This document shows positions 24,100-32,024 of a stretch of DNA of 38,080 nucleotides, piece after piece. Under the pieces are notes generated by a model. The model saw only the letters and a program-made list of their open reading frames with translations, searched no databases and was not told the origin of the DNA. The DNA lies in contig CAYIHX010000036.1 of assembly GCA_964363305.1 (NCBI GenBank), positions 1 through 38,080 on the forward strand, given 5' to 3'. Position 1 is the stretch's first letter. Each line of letters begins with the position of its first letter. This DNA is from CAYIHX01 sp964363305. GTDB taxonomy: Bacteria > Bdellovibrionota > UBA1018. Position numbers and translations under genes: made by a program.

Positions 24100-24479
24100 A
24101 CCCGAACCAGCTTCTCAGCCCATGTCCGCAATTGAGCAACGAGCGCGCGAGCCTCCACTCGATCGAGTTCAACGTCGAAGTCGTCATCGTAGCGAAGGGA
24201 AACGGCAAAAGGAGTAAAGGCATCTAACGCATCAATCCCAATAGGGCAGACCAAGCCCTGACTCGAAATGAGTTCCGAGAGAGCCGCCAAATCGTGGGTT
24301 TTTGAATAGGGCGTCGCCCGGCTAGCCAGCACCGCCTTGAGTATTTTTTCAACCGCCTGCTGTGCGTGAAATCCCCAGGTTGCATCGGCAATGCTTTGAT
24401 TCGTCAGAGTCTGGTCGAGCAGAGCCTCATCCTCAGCTGATTTCTTGAGCAGCCTCTCCGCCTCTTCACGCGGCCTCAT
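24096..24479 (-). CDS. HEPN domain protein, partner of MNT nucleotidyltransferase
   Basis: A 127-residue helical HEPN protein (COG2250 type) starting MRPREEAERLLKKSAEDE, with the family segments WGFHAQQAVEKILKAVL and SKTHDLAALSEL. The start at 24479 is chosen because the family begins there; it overlaps the upstream MNT gene by 14 nt. An in-frame ATG at 24518 is possible. HEPN/MNT pairs can be toxin-antitoxin systems in which the HEPN part is an RNase and the MNT part modifies it. The canonical RX4-6H RNase motif is not clear here: the nearest Arg is seven residues before the conserved His (RATPYSKTH), so RNase activity is uncertain. Confidence 0.82.
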   Translation of the reverse strand: MRPREEAERLLKKSAEDEALLDQTLTNQSIADATWGFHAQQAVEKILKAVLASRATPYSKTHDLAALSELISSQGLVCPIGIDALDAFTPFAVSLRYDDDFDVELDRVEARALVAQLRTWAEKLVRV

Positions 24480-24792
24480 AGAGAACCCGCCCCTCGCGTT
24501 TTGCCCAATAATAGACATTAGAGGGAAGGTCGCTACGCTCTAAATACTCTTTCTCCGAGACCACGATCACATCCGTCGAAACACCAAACCCTCGAAGCGC
24601 TTTCCTGATCTTCAGTACCTCTTGATACTTCGAACTCACCGAGTGTTCAATCACGAGCCAATCGTAGTCTGAATCCACCTTCGCATCTTCTCGACCTCGC
24701 GAACCAAACAGAATGACCTTTAAAGGATGAGCAGCAAGAACGATCCTCTCCAACATCGCACGAGTCTTTTCGTCGAGTATCTTCGTCTTCAC
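24466..24792 (-). CDS. MNT-type minimal nucleotidyltransferase
   Basis: A ~108-residue DNA polymerase beta-like nucleotidyltransferase. The active-site signature ILFGSRGREDAKVDSDYDWL gives the GS and DxD residues, and STDVIVVS supplies the third Asp. Such proteins pair with HEPN proteins and may adenylylate their partner. GTG at 24792, preceded by AGGAAAGAATAAGAAG, is the preferred start; an in-frame TTG at 24834 would add 14 residues. It precedes and overlaps the HEPN gene by 14 nt, so both are produced together. Confidence 0.82.
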   Translation of the reverse strand: MKTKILDEKTRAMLERIVLAAHPLKVILFGSRGREDAKVDSDYDWLVIEHSVSSKYQEVLKIRKALRGFGVSTDVIVVSEKEYLERSDLPSNVYYWAKREGRVLYEAA

Positions 24793-24873
24793 CTTCTTAT
24801 TCTTTCCTGAACCCACAATACCCGCAACCCACAAAGAGCACGCACCGAAAAAAACGCGAAGATCCCACCTCTT

Positions 24874-25224
24874 CTAGTTCCGCCAGAGTGCCCCCTCGGC
24901 CACGCAATCCGCCTCGAGTTGTGTCGCAGTCTTCGAGCTGGTTTCGTAGTGACGATCTCCTTGCTCAAACGCCTTACCCTCGTTCCGAGTGCAGCGGCCC
25001 ACCTGCTTTGCGTCCGAACATTCCCCCGACGAAAGATAGGTACCCCCAGCAGCACCGCAGCGGGTCTCAATCGCCGCCTTCGCCTCGGTCGATTCATACG
25101 CCGAACCAGAATACGCCGTGCAACGCCCTACCGAGTCCTCGCGGCAGATCGGCGGCTTCGCCTTCGAGCACGCCACTAAGCCCAGCGCCATCACCCCACA
25201 CAGAACCCGCATCTGATTCATCAA
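24874..25224 (-). CDS. Small cysteine-rich lipoprotein with two similar halves
   Basis: A 116-residue lipoprotein (lipobox LVAC-S, Cys19). The mature part contains two related units of ~45 residues, each with a VGRCT motif, a further Cys about 20-30 residues on, and a GG/EGA-type end (RCGAAGGTYLSSG and DCVAEGALW). The pattern suggests an internal duplication of a small disulphide-stabilised domain. No family recognised. Its ATG overlaps the ade stop by 4 nt, so it is translated from the same transcript, a surprising link between a purine enzyme and an envelope protein that may be only chance. Confidence 0.75.
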   Translation of the reverse strand: MMNQMRVLCGVMALGLVACSKAKPPICREDSVGRCTAYSGSAYESTEAKAAIETRCGAAGGTYLSSGECSDAKQVGRCTRNEGKAFEQGDRHYETSSKTATQLEADCVAEGALWRN

Positions 25225-26906
25225 GAAGCCCTCACATCAATGATCTTGAACTGATCCACGTCCACGAGTCCACGATCCGTTAACTTCAGCGACGGAATCA
25301 CCGGGAGACTGAGAAACGCCATCTGAAGAAATGGCTCCTCCAAAGCACAGCCGCAGTCCCGGCTTGCCGCCCGAAGCGCGGACAGACCGCGAGAAATCGA
25401 AGCGGGCGACTCCGAAGACATCAGGCCACCGATCGGAAGCGCCAGATGAGCGGCCACCTGGCCATCACGCACGACGCAAAACCCGCCGCCCGAAGCGATC
25501 AACGCGCCCAGCGCGACTCGCATCTGTGAAGGATCACTGCCCACCACCGTCAGATTATGGCTGTCATGCCCCACGCTCGCCGCGATCGCTCCACGGAATG
25601 ATTCTCCGAAGCCCAGCACGTAACCGTTCGCGGGCTTCGAACCGCGCCCGTACCGCTCGAGCACCGAAAAGCGCGCCACACCGGGCGCTGCGGAATCCAG
25701 CACATGCCGAGAGGTCAGAATCTTACCCGGCATCACACCGATGACATGCACCGGGCCCGTCGGCCCTTCGAGAGCCTCTTCCTCTGGAACCACCGCCCGA
25801 ACCGAACCGAGCGCCTGTGGGTCTGCCTCGATCGGCAACATCGGCAACTCCACCGTTGAACGCCCGCCGACCAGCACATCGCTGATGATCACCTCGCGCA
25901 GGTCATCTAAGATCACGAGGTCCGCCCGCAAACCTGGCGCGATCGCTCCCCGATCCCTCAAACCGTAGTGACGGGCCACCGACCAGGCCGCCGATCGATA
26001 CGCCACCTCGGGCGCCACGCCGAGGCGAATCGCCCCGCGGATCAAATAATCCACATGCCCTTCCGTAGCGATGTCGAGCGGGTTCCGATCGTCCGTGCAA
26101 AACCCGATGCTCGTCGAGCGAGCCAGGTTGAGCATCGGCGCCAGCTCGTGCAGATCTTTGGCGACGCTTCCTTCGCGGATCCAGACGGACATACCCTTGG
26201 AAACTTTTTCAAGCGCCTCTTCTTTTTGCGAACTCTCGTGACAGCTCGAGATCCCCGCCGCGATGTACGCGGAGAGCTCACGTCCCCGCACAAGTGGGGC
26301 GTGACCGTCGATCCGCCCGTCGCCGAACGCCTCGAGCTTTTCCGCGACGATGGCATCATGATTCAAGACGCCCGGGAAATTCATCAGCTCGGCCAAACCC
26401 AAAGCCTTCGGATGCTTACGAAACGGCAGAAGGGCGTGAGCCGTAATCACGCCGCCGCCGTTCGTCTCCATGTGGGTGGCCGGCACGCAAGAGCTCAGCA
26501 TGACCCGCAGATCGAGGCTCAGGCGCTCCGCCTGACGGAGGAAGTACTCAATGCCCCTCACGCCCATCACGTTGGCCAATTCGTGCGGATCGCAAATCGC
26601 GGTCGTCGTTCCCCGCGCCATGACCGCTTGCTCAAAGTTCTCAGGCACCAACAACGAACTCTCGACATGCACATGGGCGTCGATGAAACCGGGCACGACC
26701 CATTTGCCTCGCAGATCAATCTCACGACGTCCGCGAAGACCGGGCTCCAAACCGACAATCACTCCATCGATGATCGCAACTTCACCTTCGCGCCACTCGC
26801 ACGAAAAAACGTCGAGATAGCGGATATTTTTCAGGATCAAATCGCACTCGACTCGCCCCAAAGCGGCGTCGATTCGTCTCCTTCTTAAATTCTGCATAGT
26901 GTCCAT
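25221..26906 (-). CDS. ade: Adenine deaminase
   Basis: A 561-residue amidohydrolase-superfamily enzyme converting adenine to hypoxanthine and ammonia in purine salvage. Metal-binding motif PGFIDAHVHVESS, the DPHELANVMG segment, GHAPLVRG, and FCTDDRNPLD are all present, and the C-terminal domain has the VGHDSHNLTVVG signature; length is normal. It starts at 26906; the alternative Met4 is possible. It is followed by an overlapping lipoprotein gene and then the MNT/HEPN pair, all leftward. A palindrome at 26912-26923 lies immediately upstream in the region shared with the divergent Phd/VapC genes. Confidence 0.95.
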   Translation of the reverse strand: MDTMQNLRRRRIDAALGRVECDLILKNIRYLDVFSCEWREGEVAIIDGVIVGLEPGLRGRREIDLRGKWVVPGFIDAHVHVESSLLVPENFEQAVMARGTTTAICDPHELANVMGVRGIEYFLRQAERLSLDLRVMLSSCVPATHMETNGGGVITAHALLPFRKHPKALGLAELMNFPGVLNHDAIVAEKLEAFGDGRIDGHAPLVRGRELSAYIAAGISSCHESSQKEEALEKVSKGMSVWIREGSVAKDLHELAPMLNLARSTSIGFCTDDRNPLDIATEGHVDYLIRGAIRLGVAPEVAYRSAAWSVARHYGLRDRGAIAPGLRADLVILDDLREVIISDVLVGGRSTVELPMLPIEADPQALGSVRAVVPEEEALEGPTGPVHVIGVMPGKILTSRHVLDSAAPGVARFSVLERYGRGSKPANGYVLGFGESFRGAIAASVGHDSHNLTVVGSDPSQMRVALGALIASGGGFCVVRDGQVAAHLALPIGGLMSSESPASISRGLSALRAASRDCGCALEEPFLQMAFLSLPVIPSLKLTDRGLVDVDQFKIIDVRAS

Positions 26907-26911
26907 CTATC

Positions 26912-26923
26912 ATGACTAGTCAT
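26912..26923. promoter_or_regulatory. Perfect palindrome between ade and phd-vapC
   Basis: ATGACTAGTCAT is a perfect 12-bp palindrome 42 nt before the antitoxin gene and just before the ade start. Its position suits an operator bound by the Phd-like antitoxin (autorepression is usual in this family); the assignment is inference. Confidence 0.4.
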
Positions 26924-26965
26924 AAAAAGTAGACTTTTTTATGAATCACAGCTAAACTTGACACC

Positions 26966-27184
26966 ATGAAGTCCATCGGTGCCGCAAAATTCAAGGAAAA
27001 TTGTCTTTCAATACTCGAGGAGATCGGCCCAGAAGGCCTGGTCATCACCAAAAATGGCAAACCAGTTGCCAAGCTCATTCCCTTTGCGCGGACAAGCGCA
27101 GACCTGATTGGGTCACTAAAAAGCAAAATCCAGATCAAGGGGGATCTCCTTTCCACGGGGATCAAGTGGGATGCTGAATCTTGA
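26966..27184 (+). CDS. Phd/YefM-type antitoxin
   Basis: A 72-residue protein with the Phd/YefM pattern: MKSIGAAKFKENCLSILEEI followed by VITKNGKPVAKLIPF. The N-terminal part folds as the DNA-binding and dimer unit and the C-terminal tail neutralises the toxin. It overlaps the PIN toxin gene by 14 nt, the classical arrangement for coupled translation. The palindrome at 26912-26923 is a candidate operator for it. Confidence 0.88.
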   Translation: MKSIGAAKFKENCLSILEEIGPEGLVITKNGKPVAKLIPFARTSADLIGSLKSKIQIKGDLLSTGIKWDAES

Positions 27185-27560
27185 CACACACATCCTGATC
27201 CACGCCCTCCAAGGAAGCCTTAAAACCTCCGAAAAAAAACTTCTCGCGTCCCAGCCCTGGAGCATCTCAGCGATCGTCCTCTGGGAACTCTCCAAGTTGG
27301 TCCAACTGGGACGGATTGCCGTCAATCTTGATGATCCAGAAGTCAAAGTTCGCCTCTCCGGCATTCACGTCTGGCCGCTCACCCTGCCGGTCTGTCGAGC
27401 CATTCACGATCTTGATTTCAAATCAGACCCCGCGGATGAGCTGATCGCCGCGACCAGCATCGTACATGGCGTCCCCCTAGTGACTCGGGACACTAAAATT
27501 CGCAAGTCTAAGCTCGTGCCACTTGCAACGTCCCGCAACCCCCTTTCAAACCCTTCCTAG
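27171..27560 (+). CDS. VapC-type PIN domain toxin
   Basis: A 129-residue PIN-domain ribonuclease toxin. The four acidic residues expected in the active site are present: Asp5 in LDTHILI, the Glu in SAIVLWELSKL, the Asp in DPADELIAATS and the Asp in LVTRDTKI. VapC toxins cut tRNA or rRNA when the antitoxin is lost. The C-terminal tail (LATSRNPLSNPS) is slightly longer than usual. Start at 27171 lies within the end of the antitoxin gene. Confidence 0.9.
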   Translation: MLNLDTHILIHALQGSLKTSEKKLLASQPWSISAIVLWELSKLVQLGRIAVNLDDPEVKVRLSGIHVWPLTLPVCRAIHDLDFKSDPADELIAATSIVHGVPLVTRDTKIRKSKLVPLATSRNPLSNPS

Positions 27561-27578
27561 CCCAGGTAAGGACGGGCC

Positions 27579-30500
27579 ATGCTTCTCCTTTTTGCCGCCT
27601 GGGCCCTCCTGAGCCAGTCCGCGACCGCCTCCCAGAATCATTGGACTCAGTTTCGACCGCTGGGGGTGCAAGACGCGCTATTCATCGCACCTGAGAATGG
27701 ATTTCATCGCCTCTTTCGAGTCAGAAACACCTCTCGCCACCCTCCTGAACTGATCTGGGAGCGCAGCTACCCGAGCCACGGAGCCGCGGAAAACGCGGCC
27801 TGGCATCTCCTTCGCCGGGAGAAACTCCCTTTCGAAGAGGGCGCACCTCAAGAAAAATCCCTGGAATCCGCCCCCCTACCCACCCAGGCAAACTTCCTCT
27901 GGGAAGCCAAGGAAGCCTGGTCATGGGAATGGGAAGAACGCTACGCGCGCTGGATCGCCGAGAACGTCGACGAAACCTTCTTCGAGAAACACCGCATTCG
28001 AACCGACTGCGCGGACGTCGCCGTGGCCCTGCGCTGGATCTTCTCGCGCATCCATGGCCTTCCCGCCGCCTTTCACCTGATGGGAGCGGGACAGCTCTTT
28101 CATCACGAGGTCTACAATGAGAGCTGGGCGCCGCTGACGAAACACGACGACTGGACAATGGACGCGCGCTTCCTCGCTTCGCTCGAGTACGTTCTGCGCC
28201 TCACCTATACGCACTCGCTTTTCAACGACAGCTATCCGATCGAGATCCGCCGTGAGACCTTTCTCCCAGGCGTTCACCACCTCTCCCTGCACTCCCGCTC
28301 CGGTCACACGCAGTTCGTCGCTCGCACCGATTTGAGCGACGAATCGTTTGAGCCGATCACGATCATCGCTTCGACCACTCCGCGCTCGGTGAGAAAACTC
28401 ATGCGCCATGATTTCGCTGACGGCAGGCGTCCCACACCTGGACAGGGTGGATTTCTGCGCGTGCGCTGGCCCGTACGCAGCCCAGAAGGCACCTGGGTGC
28501 TGACTTCAGAAGTAAGCCACCCTCACTATTCGGCTGAACAATATGCGCCTGATTTTTCGCCCGATAACCAGTCATTCGCTGATTCGGTCATCCGACGGCT
28601 GAATCCCAATATCGATTTTGGCAAGAGGCTCAAACGCCTCATTGAGTACCTCAAAACGCAGTTCAACGAACGAATCCAAATCGTCGAGGAGGGATTTCAA
28701 ACCTGCCAGCGAGAAACCTGCGAACCAGGCACTCCTGCCTTCGAAGCGCACAGCACTCCGGGCCGAGACCAGCGCCTCTCCGAAACCCTCGACAGCATCG
28801 AGAAGCTGATTGAGCAGCTTCCCAATCGCCGTGAGCTGCCCGGAGTCTGGAGTGAAGCTCAAAAACAGTTCCTCCTGCAGCTCGACGGATTCTCATTCCG
28901 GCTCGGACAGCTCGCCATCGCATGGCGGGAAGGCTGGTTCGGCAGCGACCCCCGCAAATCTATCGCTGATCGCTGGGGTGTGAGTCCTTCCGTCTGGCCC
29001 GCTCACGTCCTCCCCCGGATCAAAGCGAGCCTCGACGAGCGCGCGAAACAAGTCCAGGAGGGACTGAAAAACTGCGCAGGCGAGCACCCCTGCGAATTCC
29101 TGTCCGAAAGCTGGAGCCAGAACCACTCTCATCAACGAGACCACACGCTCCGGAAAAGTCTGGCCCTCCAAGGCGAATTCATCGCAGCGGGCGACGAAGT
29201 TTTTCAACAAACGCTTCGTGAAAAAATCAGCACTCAGACGTTCTCCTGGGGAGACCAGACACTCCACTATGAACAACTCCTCGAGCATTCGCTCTGGCTC
29301 AGCGCCGAGCCCAAGGACGATGAAAAAACTCGCTGGGGCGGGCGAAAATCCCTCTATCGAAGCCATCTCTTTCGCGCGGACTCCGATCACACCCTGAGTA
29401 TCAGCGAGAAGGGCGTAGCCATCACCTCTGTCAATCGACCGCCTCCACCCCCGTCGAACAATCCACTCGACGCCCTCATGGGCTGGATCACGCCAGAAAA
29501 CGCGAAGGAGCACCTCCAGCTCCTCCGGCTCTCAGACAACCGCCCACTCCTCCCCCCGGAGGGAAAACACTGGCTCCACTACTCTCCACGAGCAGACGTG
29601 GCTTTGGCCTATTCGAATCCAACGCCCACGGATCATCGAGTGGATGTCGTGAATTCCGACGGGCAGACACTCGACTCCATCGCGTTTCAAGAGCTGGAAG
29701 ACGTCCGCTTTGCGTGGATTAATTCATTCACGCTGATTCGGGCACGCCCACAAGCCGCTTCTGGCCAACTCTGGATCTTTCGAACCGATGGAACGACCAC
29801 CCGATACGACTCCGTGCCCTTGATGACTCTCGTGTCCGATGGTCAAATCGCGGGCTGGGTCGTGCCCACTGCCGATCAAGCCGGAACACTCGTTCTGCCG
29901 CAACCCGATGGCCTGACGACTCAGACGATTCGCTTCCCCGTCGAACCCGGCAACGCCCTCTGGTACGCCAACAAATGCGCATCGACATTGAAAACCTGCA
30001 TCATCTTTGAGATCCATCTGAATCCCACAAATTTGAGCGACACCCAGGGCCGAACCTGGCTACTTGAGCTGGAGTCAGGCCGATGGAAACCCCTGAGCGA
30101 ACTTCGGCCTTTTTCCGAGGCATCCACGATGCCTTTCCCGGACGGACTTCACCTCCTCGAATTCAGAATGTCGCATTTTCGAATCCTCGAGATTGTGTCG
30201 TTCGAGCAGGTGCGCGAACTTTCATCGATATCGATGATTCAGAGCCTCCTCCAACAGCCCAACTACCTGGCCGCCGCCGGCCTCGATACGACCGGGCAAA
30301 AGCTTCTGCTCTTTCAGGGCCAAGGCGATCAATGGCAACAGCTCCAAATTGAACTCAAAGGGAGAACTCTGCACAGCCTCTCCCCGCGCCATCTCGCTCT
30401 CGCTGAACCAGACGGGTCGACCTTTCTGTATAAAACCTCTCCAGAGCTACTGCTGGTGAAAACGTTTCCCGCATCAACAGGCCCTCTCTCTCTCTCAGCA

Positions 30501-30767
30501 CCTTGGGCCACACCGTCTCCGCTTCCTCTCCAGGCCACCTGGTGGATTCACGACCCCTTTTCGGATTCCACGGTCATCCAGGTGTATGACGAGCAGCATG
30601 GATTTGAATCACCCCTCTTCAATGCGCCGCTGTCTGGCGGATCGAACTCGCCGAACCCGGCGACCTGCCTCCGCGGCAGCTTGGGCCCGAAAGTTGGAAA
30701 TCACGTGCTCTGGTACGAAAAGGGATCCGAGCACCTTTTGATGCCCGCTGCGTCAGCGCGAAAATGA
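27579..30767 (+). CDS. Large secreted transglutaminase-like protein with beta-propeller-like C-terminus
   Basis: A 1062-residue exported protein. The signal peptide (MLLLFAAWALLSQSATAS) lacks basic residues at its start; a stop lies four codons upstream in frame, so no longer start exists. Residues ~138-250 resemble a transglutaminase/papain-like Cys-protease core: Cys144 in RTDCADVAVALRW and His243 in SRSGHTQFVA, with WIFSRIHGLPAAF between them. The middle (~360-560) is charged and helical with paired cysteines (TCQRETCEP, NCAGEHPCEF). The C-terminal ~450 residues contain repeated beta segments (YSPRADVALAYSN, DSIAFQELEDVRF, QLWIFRTDG) suggestive of a propeller. No family is assigned; catalytic role is inference. 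The 3' end forms part of a 26-bp inverted repeat terminator. Confidence 0.75.
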   Translation: MLLLFAAWALLSQSATASQNHWTQFRPLGVQDALFIAPENGFHRLFRVRNTSRHPPELIWERSYPSHGAAENAAWHLLRREKLPFEEGAPQEKSLESAPLPTQANFLWEAKEAWSWEWEERYARWIAENVDETFFEKHRIRTDCADVAVALRWIFSRIHGLPAAFHLMGAGQLFHHEVYNESWAPLTKHDDWTMDARFLASLEYVLRLTYTHSLFNDSYPIEIRRETFLPGVHHLSLHSRSGHTQFVARTDLSDESFEPITIIASTTPRSVRKLMRHDFADGRRPTPGQGGFLRVRWPVRSPEGTWVLTSEVSHPHYSAEQYAPDFSPDNQSFADSVIRRLNPNIDFGKRLKRLIEYLKTQFNERIQIVEEGFQTCQRETCEPGTPAFEAHSTPGRDQRLSETLDSIEKLIEQLPNRRELPGVWSEAQKQFLLQLDGFSFRLGQLAIAWREGWFGSDPRKSIADRWGVSPSVWPAHVLPRIKASLDERAKQVQEGLKNCAGEHPCEFLSESWSQNHSHQRDHTLRKSLALQGEFIAAGDEVFQQTLREKISTQTFSWGDQTLHYEQLLEHSLWLSAEPKDDEKTRWGGRKSLYRSHLFRADSDHTLSISEKGVAITSVNRPPPPPSNNPLDALMGWITPENAKEHLQLLRLSDNRPLLPPEGKHWLHYSPRADVALAYSNPTPTDHRVDVVNSDGQTLDSIAFQELEDVRFAWINSFTLIRARPQAASGQLWIFRTDGTTTRYDSVPLMTLVSDGQIAGWVVPTADQAGTLVLPQPDGLTTQTIRFPVEPGNALWYANKCASTLKTCIIFEIHLNPTNLSDTQGRTWLLELESGRWKPLSELRPFSEASTMPFPDGLHLLEFRMSHFRILEIVSFEQVRELSSISMIQSLLQQPNYLAAAGLDTTGQKLLLFQGQGDQWQQLQIELKGRTLHSLSPRHLALAEPDGSTFLYKTSPELLLVKTFPASTGPLSLSAPWATPSPLPLQATWWIHDPFSDSTVIQVYDEQHGFESPLFNAPLSGGSNSPNPATCLRGSLGPKVGNHVLWYEKGSEHLLMPAASARK

Positions 30768-30802
30768 CGCGCCAGACATCAAAAGGTGCTCGGATCCCTT
30801 TT
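30718..30802. terminator. Bidirectional terminator, perfect 26-bp inverted repeat
   Basis: Arms 30718-30743 and 30777-30802 are perfectly complementary (core GGGATCCGAGCACC), with a 33-nt centre that contains an inner GCGTCA/TGACGC stem. On the plus strand the right arm runs into a T-rich tail (TTTTTCTTTTTA). Both convergent genes end inside the element: the left arm lies in the last codons of the secreted protein, the right arm covers the last codons and stop of the leftward gene. Confidence 0.85.
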
Positions 30803-31321
30803 TCTTTTTATCGTGCAGGAGGCCGAAACCTCGACATCCAAAGTCGTGTGCTCTGACTCCCTGAACTCAGAACGGCTAGAGTCAACCTTGCGAAGAAGTT
30901 GCAGATGGATGGTCGAGCTCGAAGGATGCGTCGGGTCTATCGTAAGAGTTGTTAGACTTGTTTCCGTGAGCCAGGTGTTGAAATAAATATCTGAAATATC
31001 CGGACCGAAGTTCCGCTTTTTAGCAGTGCTTGCAAGATAGCGATAGACGCCCTGCGAATCGACCCACACACCGACATGATCAGCAGCCGTGGGATCAAAC
31101 CCAATCATCTTCGTGGCGTCCACGAACCACTGCGCGGTGGGCGAAGCATGGGCCGCGTGCACGATGGCAAGCTGATTATACTGGGCGAGTCTAAAATCAT
31201 TGCTGGTCCACTGCGGAATACAGTCGATCTGCACAGCGCCATCCGCCAATGCCGCAGTGGATGCAGACATCGCTAGCATGCACACGGCAAGGGTCACAAC
31301 TGAGGGCGGTGTTAGTCTCAT
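30779..31321 (-). CDS. Small secreted protein of unknown function
   Basis: A 180-residue protein with a clear signal peptide when started at 31321 (MRLTPPSVVTLAVCMLAMSA..., cleavage near ALA-DG); AAGGA lies 10 nt upstream and decides this start over an ATG at 31363 in the same frame. The mature part has two cysteines (IDCIPQW, SASCTIK) that could pair, and beta-rich segments. I do not recognise a family. Upstream is a low-GC stretch with a TTGACA box. The C-terminal KKRDPSTF-type end is encoded by one arm of the 26-bp inverted repeat. Confidence 0.75.
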   Translation of the reverse strand: MRLTPPSVVTLAVCMLAMSASTAALADGAVQIDCIPQWTSNDFRLAQYNQLAIVHAAHASPTAQWFVDATKMIGFDPTAADHVGVWVDSQGVYRYLASTAKKRNFGPDISDIYFNTWLTETSLTTLTIDPTHPSSSTIHLQLLRKVDSSRSEFRESEHTTLDVEVSASCTIKRKRDPSTF

Positions 31322-31359
31322 ACGGATTTTCCTTGTCATAATAAATAAAAGTTTATCAA

Positions 31360-31388
31360 CCATTATTATTTAATACCGAAATTGTCAA
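31360..31388 (-). promoter_or_regulatory. Putative sigma-70 promoter for the small secreted protein
   Basis: On the minus strand, TTGACA (31388-31383) is followed after 15-17 nt by AATAAT/TAATGG, within an AT-rich stretch unlike the GC-rich neighbourhood. The -35 is perfect; the -10 is approximate. Confidence 0.5.
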
Positions 31389-31443
31389 CTTTATTTATGG
31401 ATTATTTATGGATAAACAATTGAAAGGAATCCAAAAAAAGGAC

Positions 31444-31980
31444 TCAAGTGGAACGATCGATCCGCTCTCCCCTCTTCCGGTGAGCTTCCTCCACCGCAGA
31501 CTGAATTCGTTTATCACGAGTCTGAGGCTTGGCCGCTTCCTCAATCAGTCGAAGAAGGTAACTCTTCTTGCCGATCGGCAGCGCCTTGAATTCTTCCAGC
31601 ACCCCCTCCGCTCGAAGAGCACTCATCAAGTCTTTGGGAATAGAAATTTCAGCGGCACGGTCGCGAACCGTGATCTGTACAGCAACGCGATCCCCTTCTT
31701 TGATCTCCGCCGCCTTACAGATCTTATTCCTGACCCGCAGATAGTGACGCCCACCTCCAACCGGAAACAAGCTTGCGAGAAACGTCTCTGAGCCATTGAC
31801 TCGCGCAAAGACCGGAACAGGTCCTTTCGTTCCCAAGGCAAGGGTAATTTTCACCGGAACTGAAAGAGCATAATATTCCATACCCGAAGCGATGCACTCC
31901 AGCTTGGATCGAAACGAAAGTTGCTGAGGTATTGGAGAACGCTTCACCTGATAGATGAGAATCCGCATCCCAAGCCCCAT
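31444..31980 (-). CDS. DUF1905 / YdeI-family protein
   Basis: A 178-residue protein combining an N-terminal DUF1905 small beta-barrel (~15-110; VPVFARVNGSETFLASLFPV then GGGRHYLRVRN) and a C-terminal YdeI/OmpD-associated helical segment (ALPIGKKSYLLRLIEEAAKP followed by TRDKRIQSAVEEAHR). In other bacteria the family is loosely linked to bacteriocin or stress protection; its chemistry is unknown. The family match begins at SFRSKLE, so the start must lie upstream of Met36; ATG at 31980 is used, with ATG 31968 (near GGGG) and TTG 31986 as alternatives. The STAS-like gene begins 44 nt away in the opposite direction. Confidence 0.75.
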   Translation of the reverse strand: MGLGMRILIYQVKRSPIPQQLSFRSKLECIASGMEYYALSVPVKITLALGTKGPVPVFARVNGSETFLASLFPVGGGRHYLRVRNKICKAAEIKEGDRVAVQITVRDRAAEISIPKDLMSALRAEGVLEEFKALPIGKKSYLLRLIEEAAKPQTRDKRIQSAVEEAHRKRGERIDRST

Positions 31981-32024
31981 CGTCAACCAGGAAGTGAATG
32001 CCCTCGGAGGAGGCCCCAGTTCAT

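Noticed and set aside
25968..26888. Long plus-strand open frame (306 codons) opposite ade
   Set aside because: Lies wholly within adenine deaminase, which is certain; His/Arg-rich shadow.
26958..26963. TTGACA just before the antitoxin gene
   Set aside because: It is only a few bases from the ATG, so it cannot serve as the -35 of that gene.
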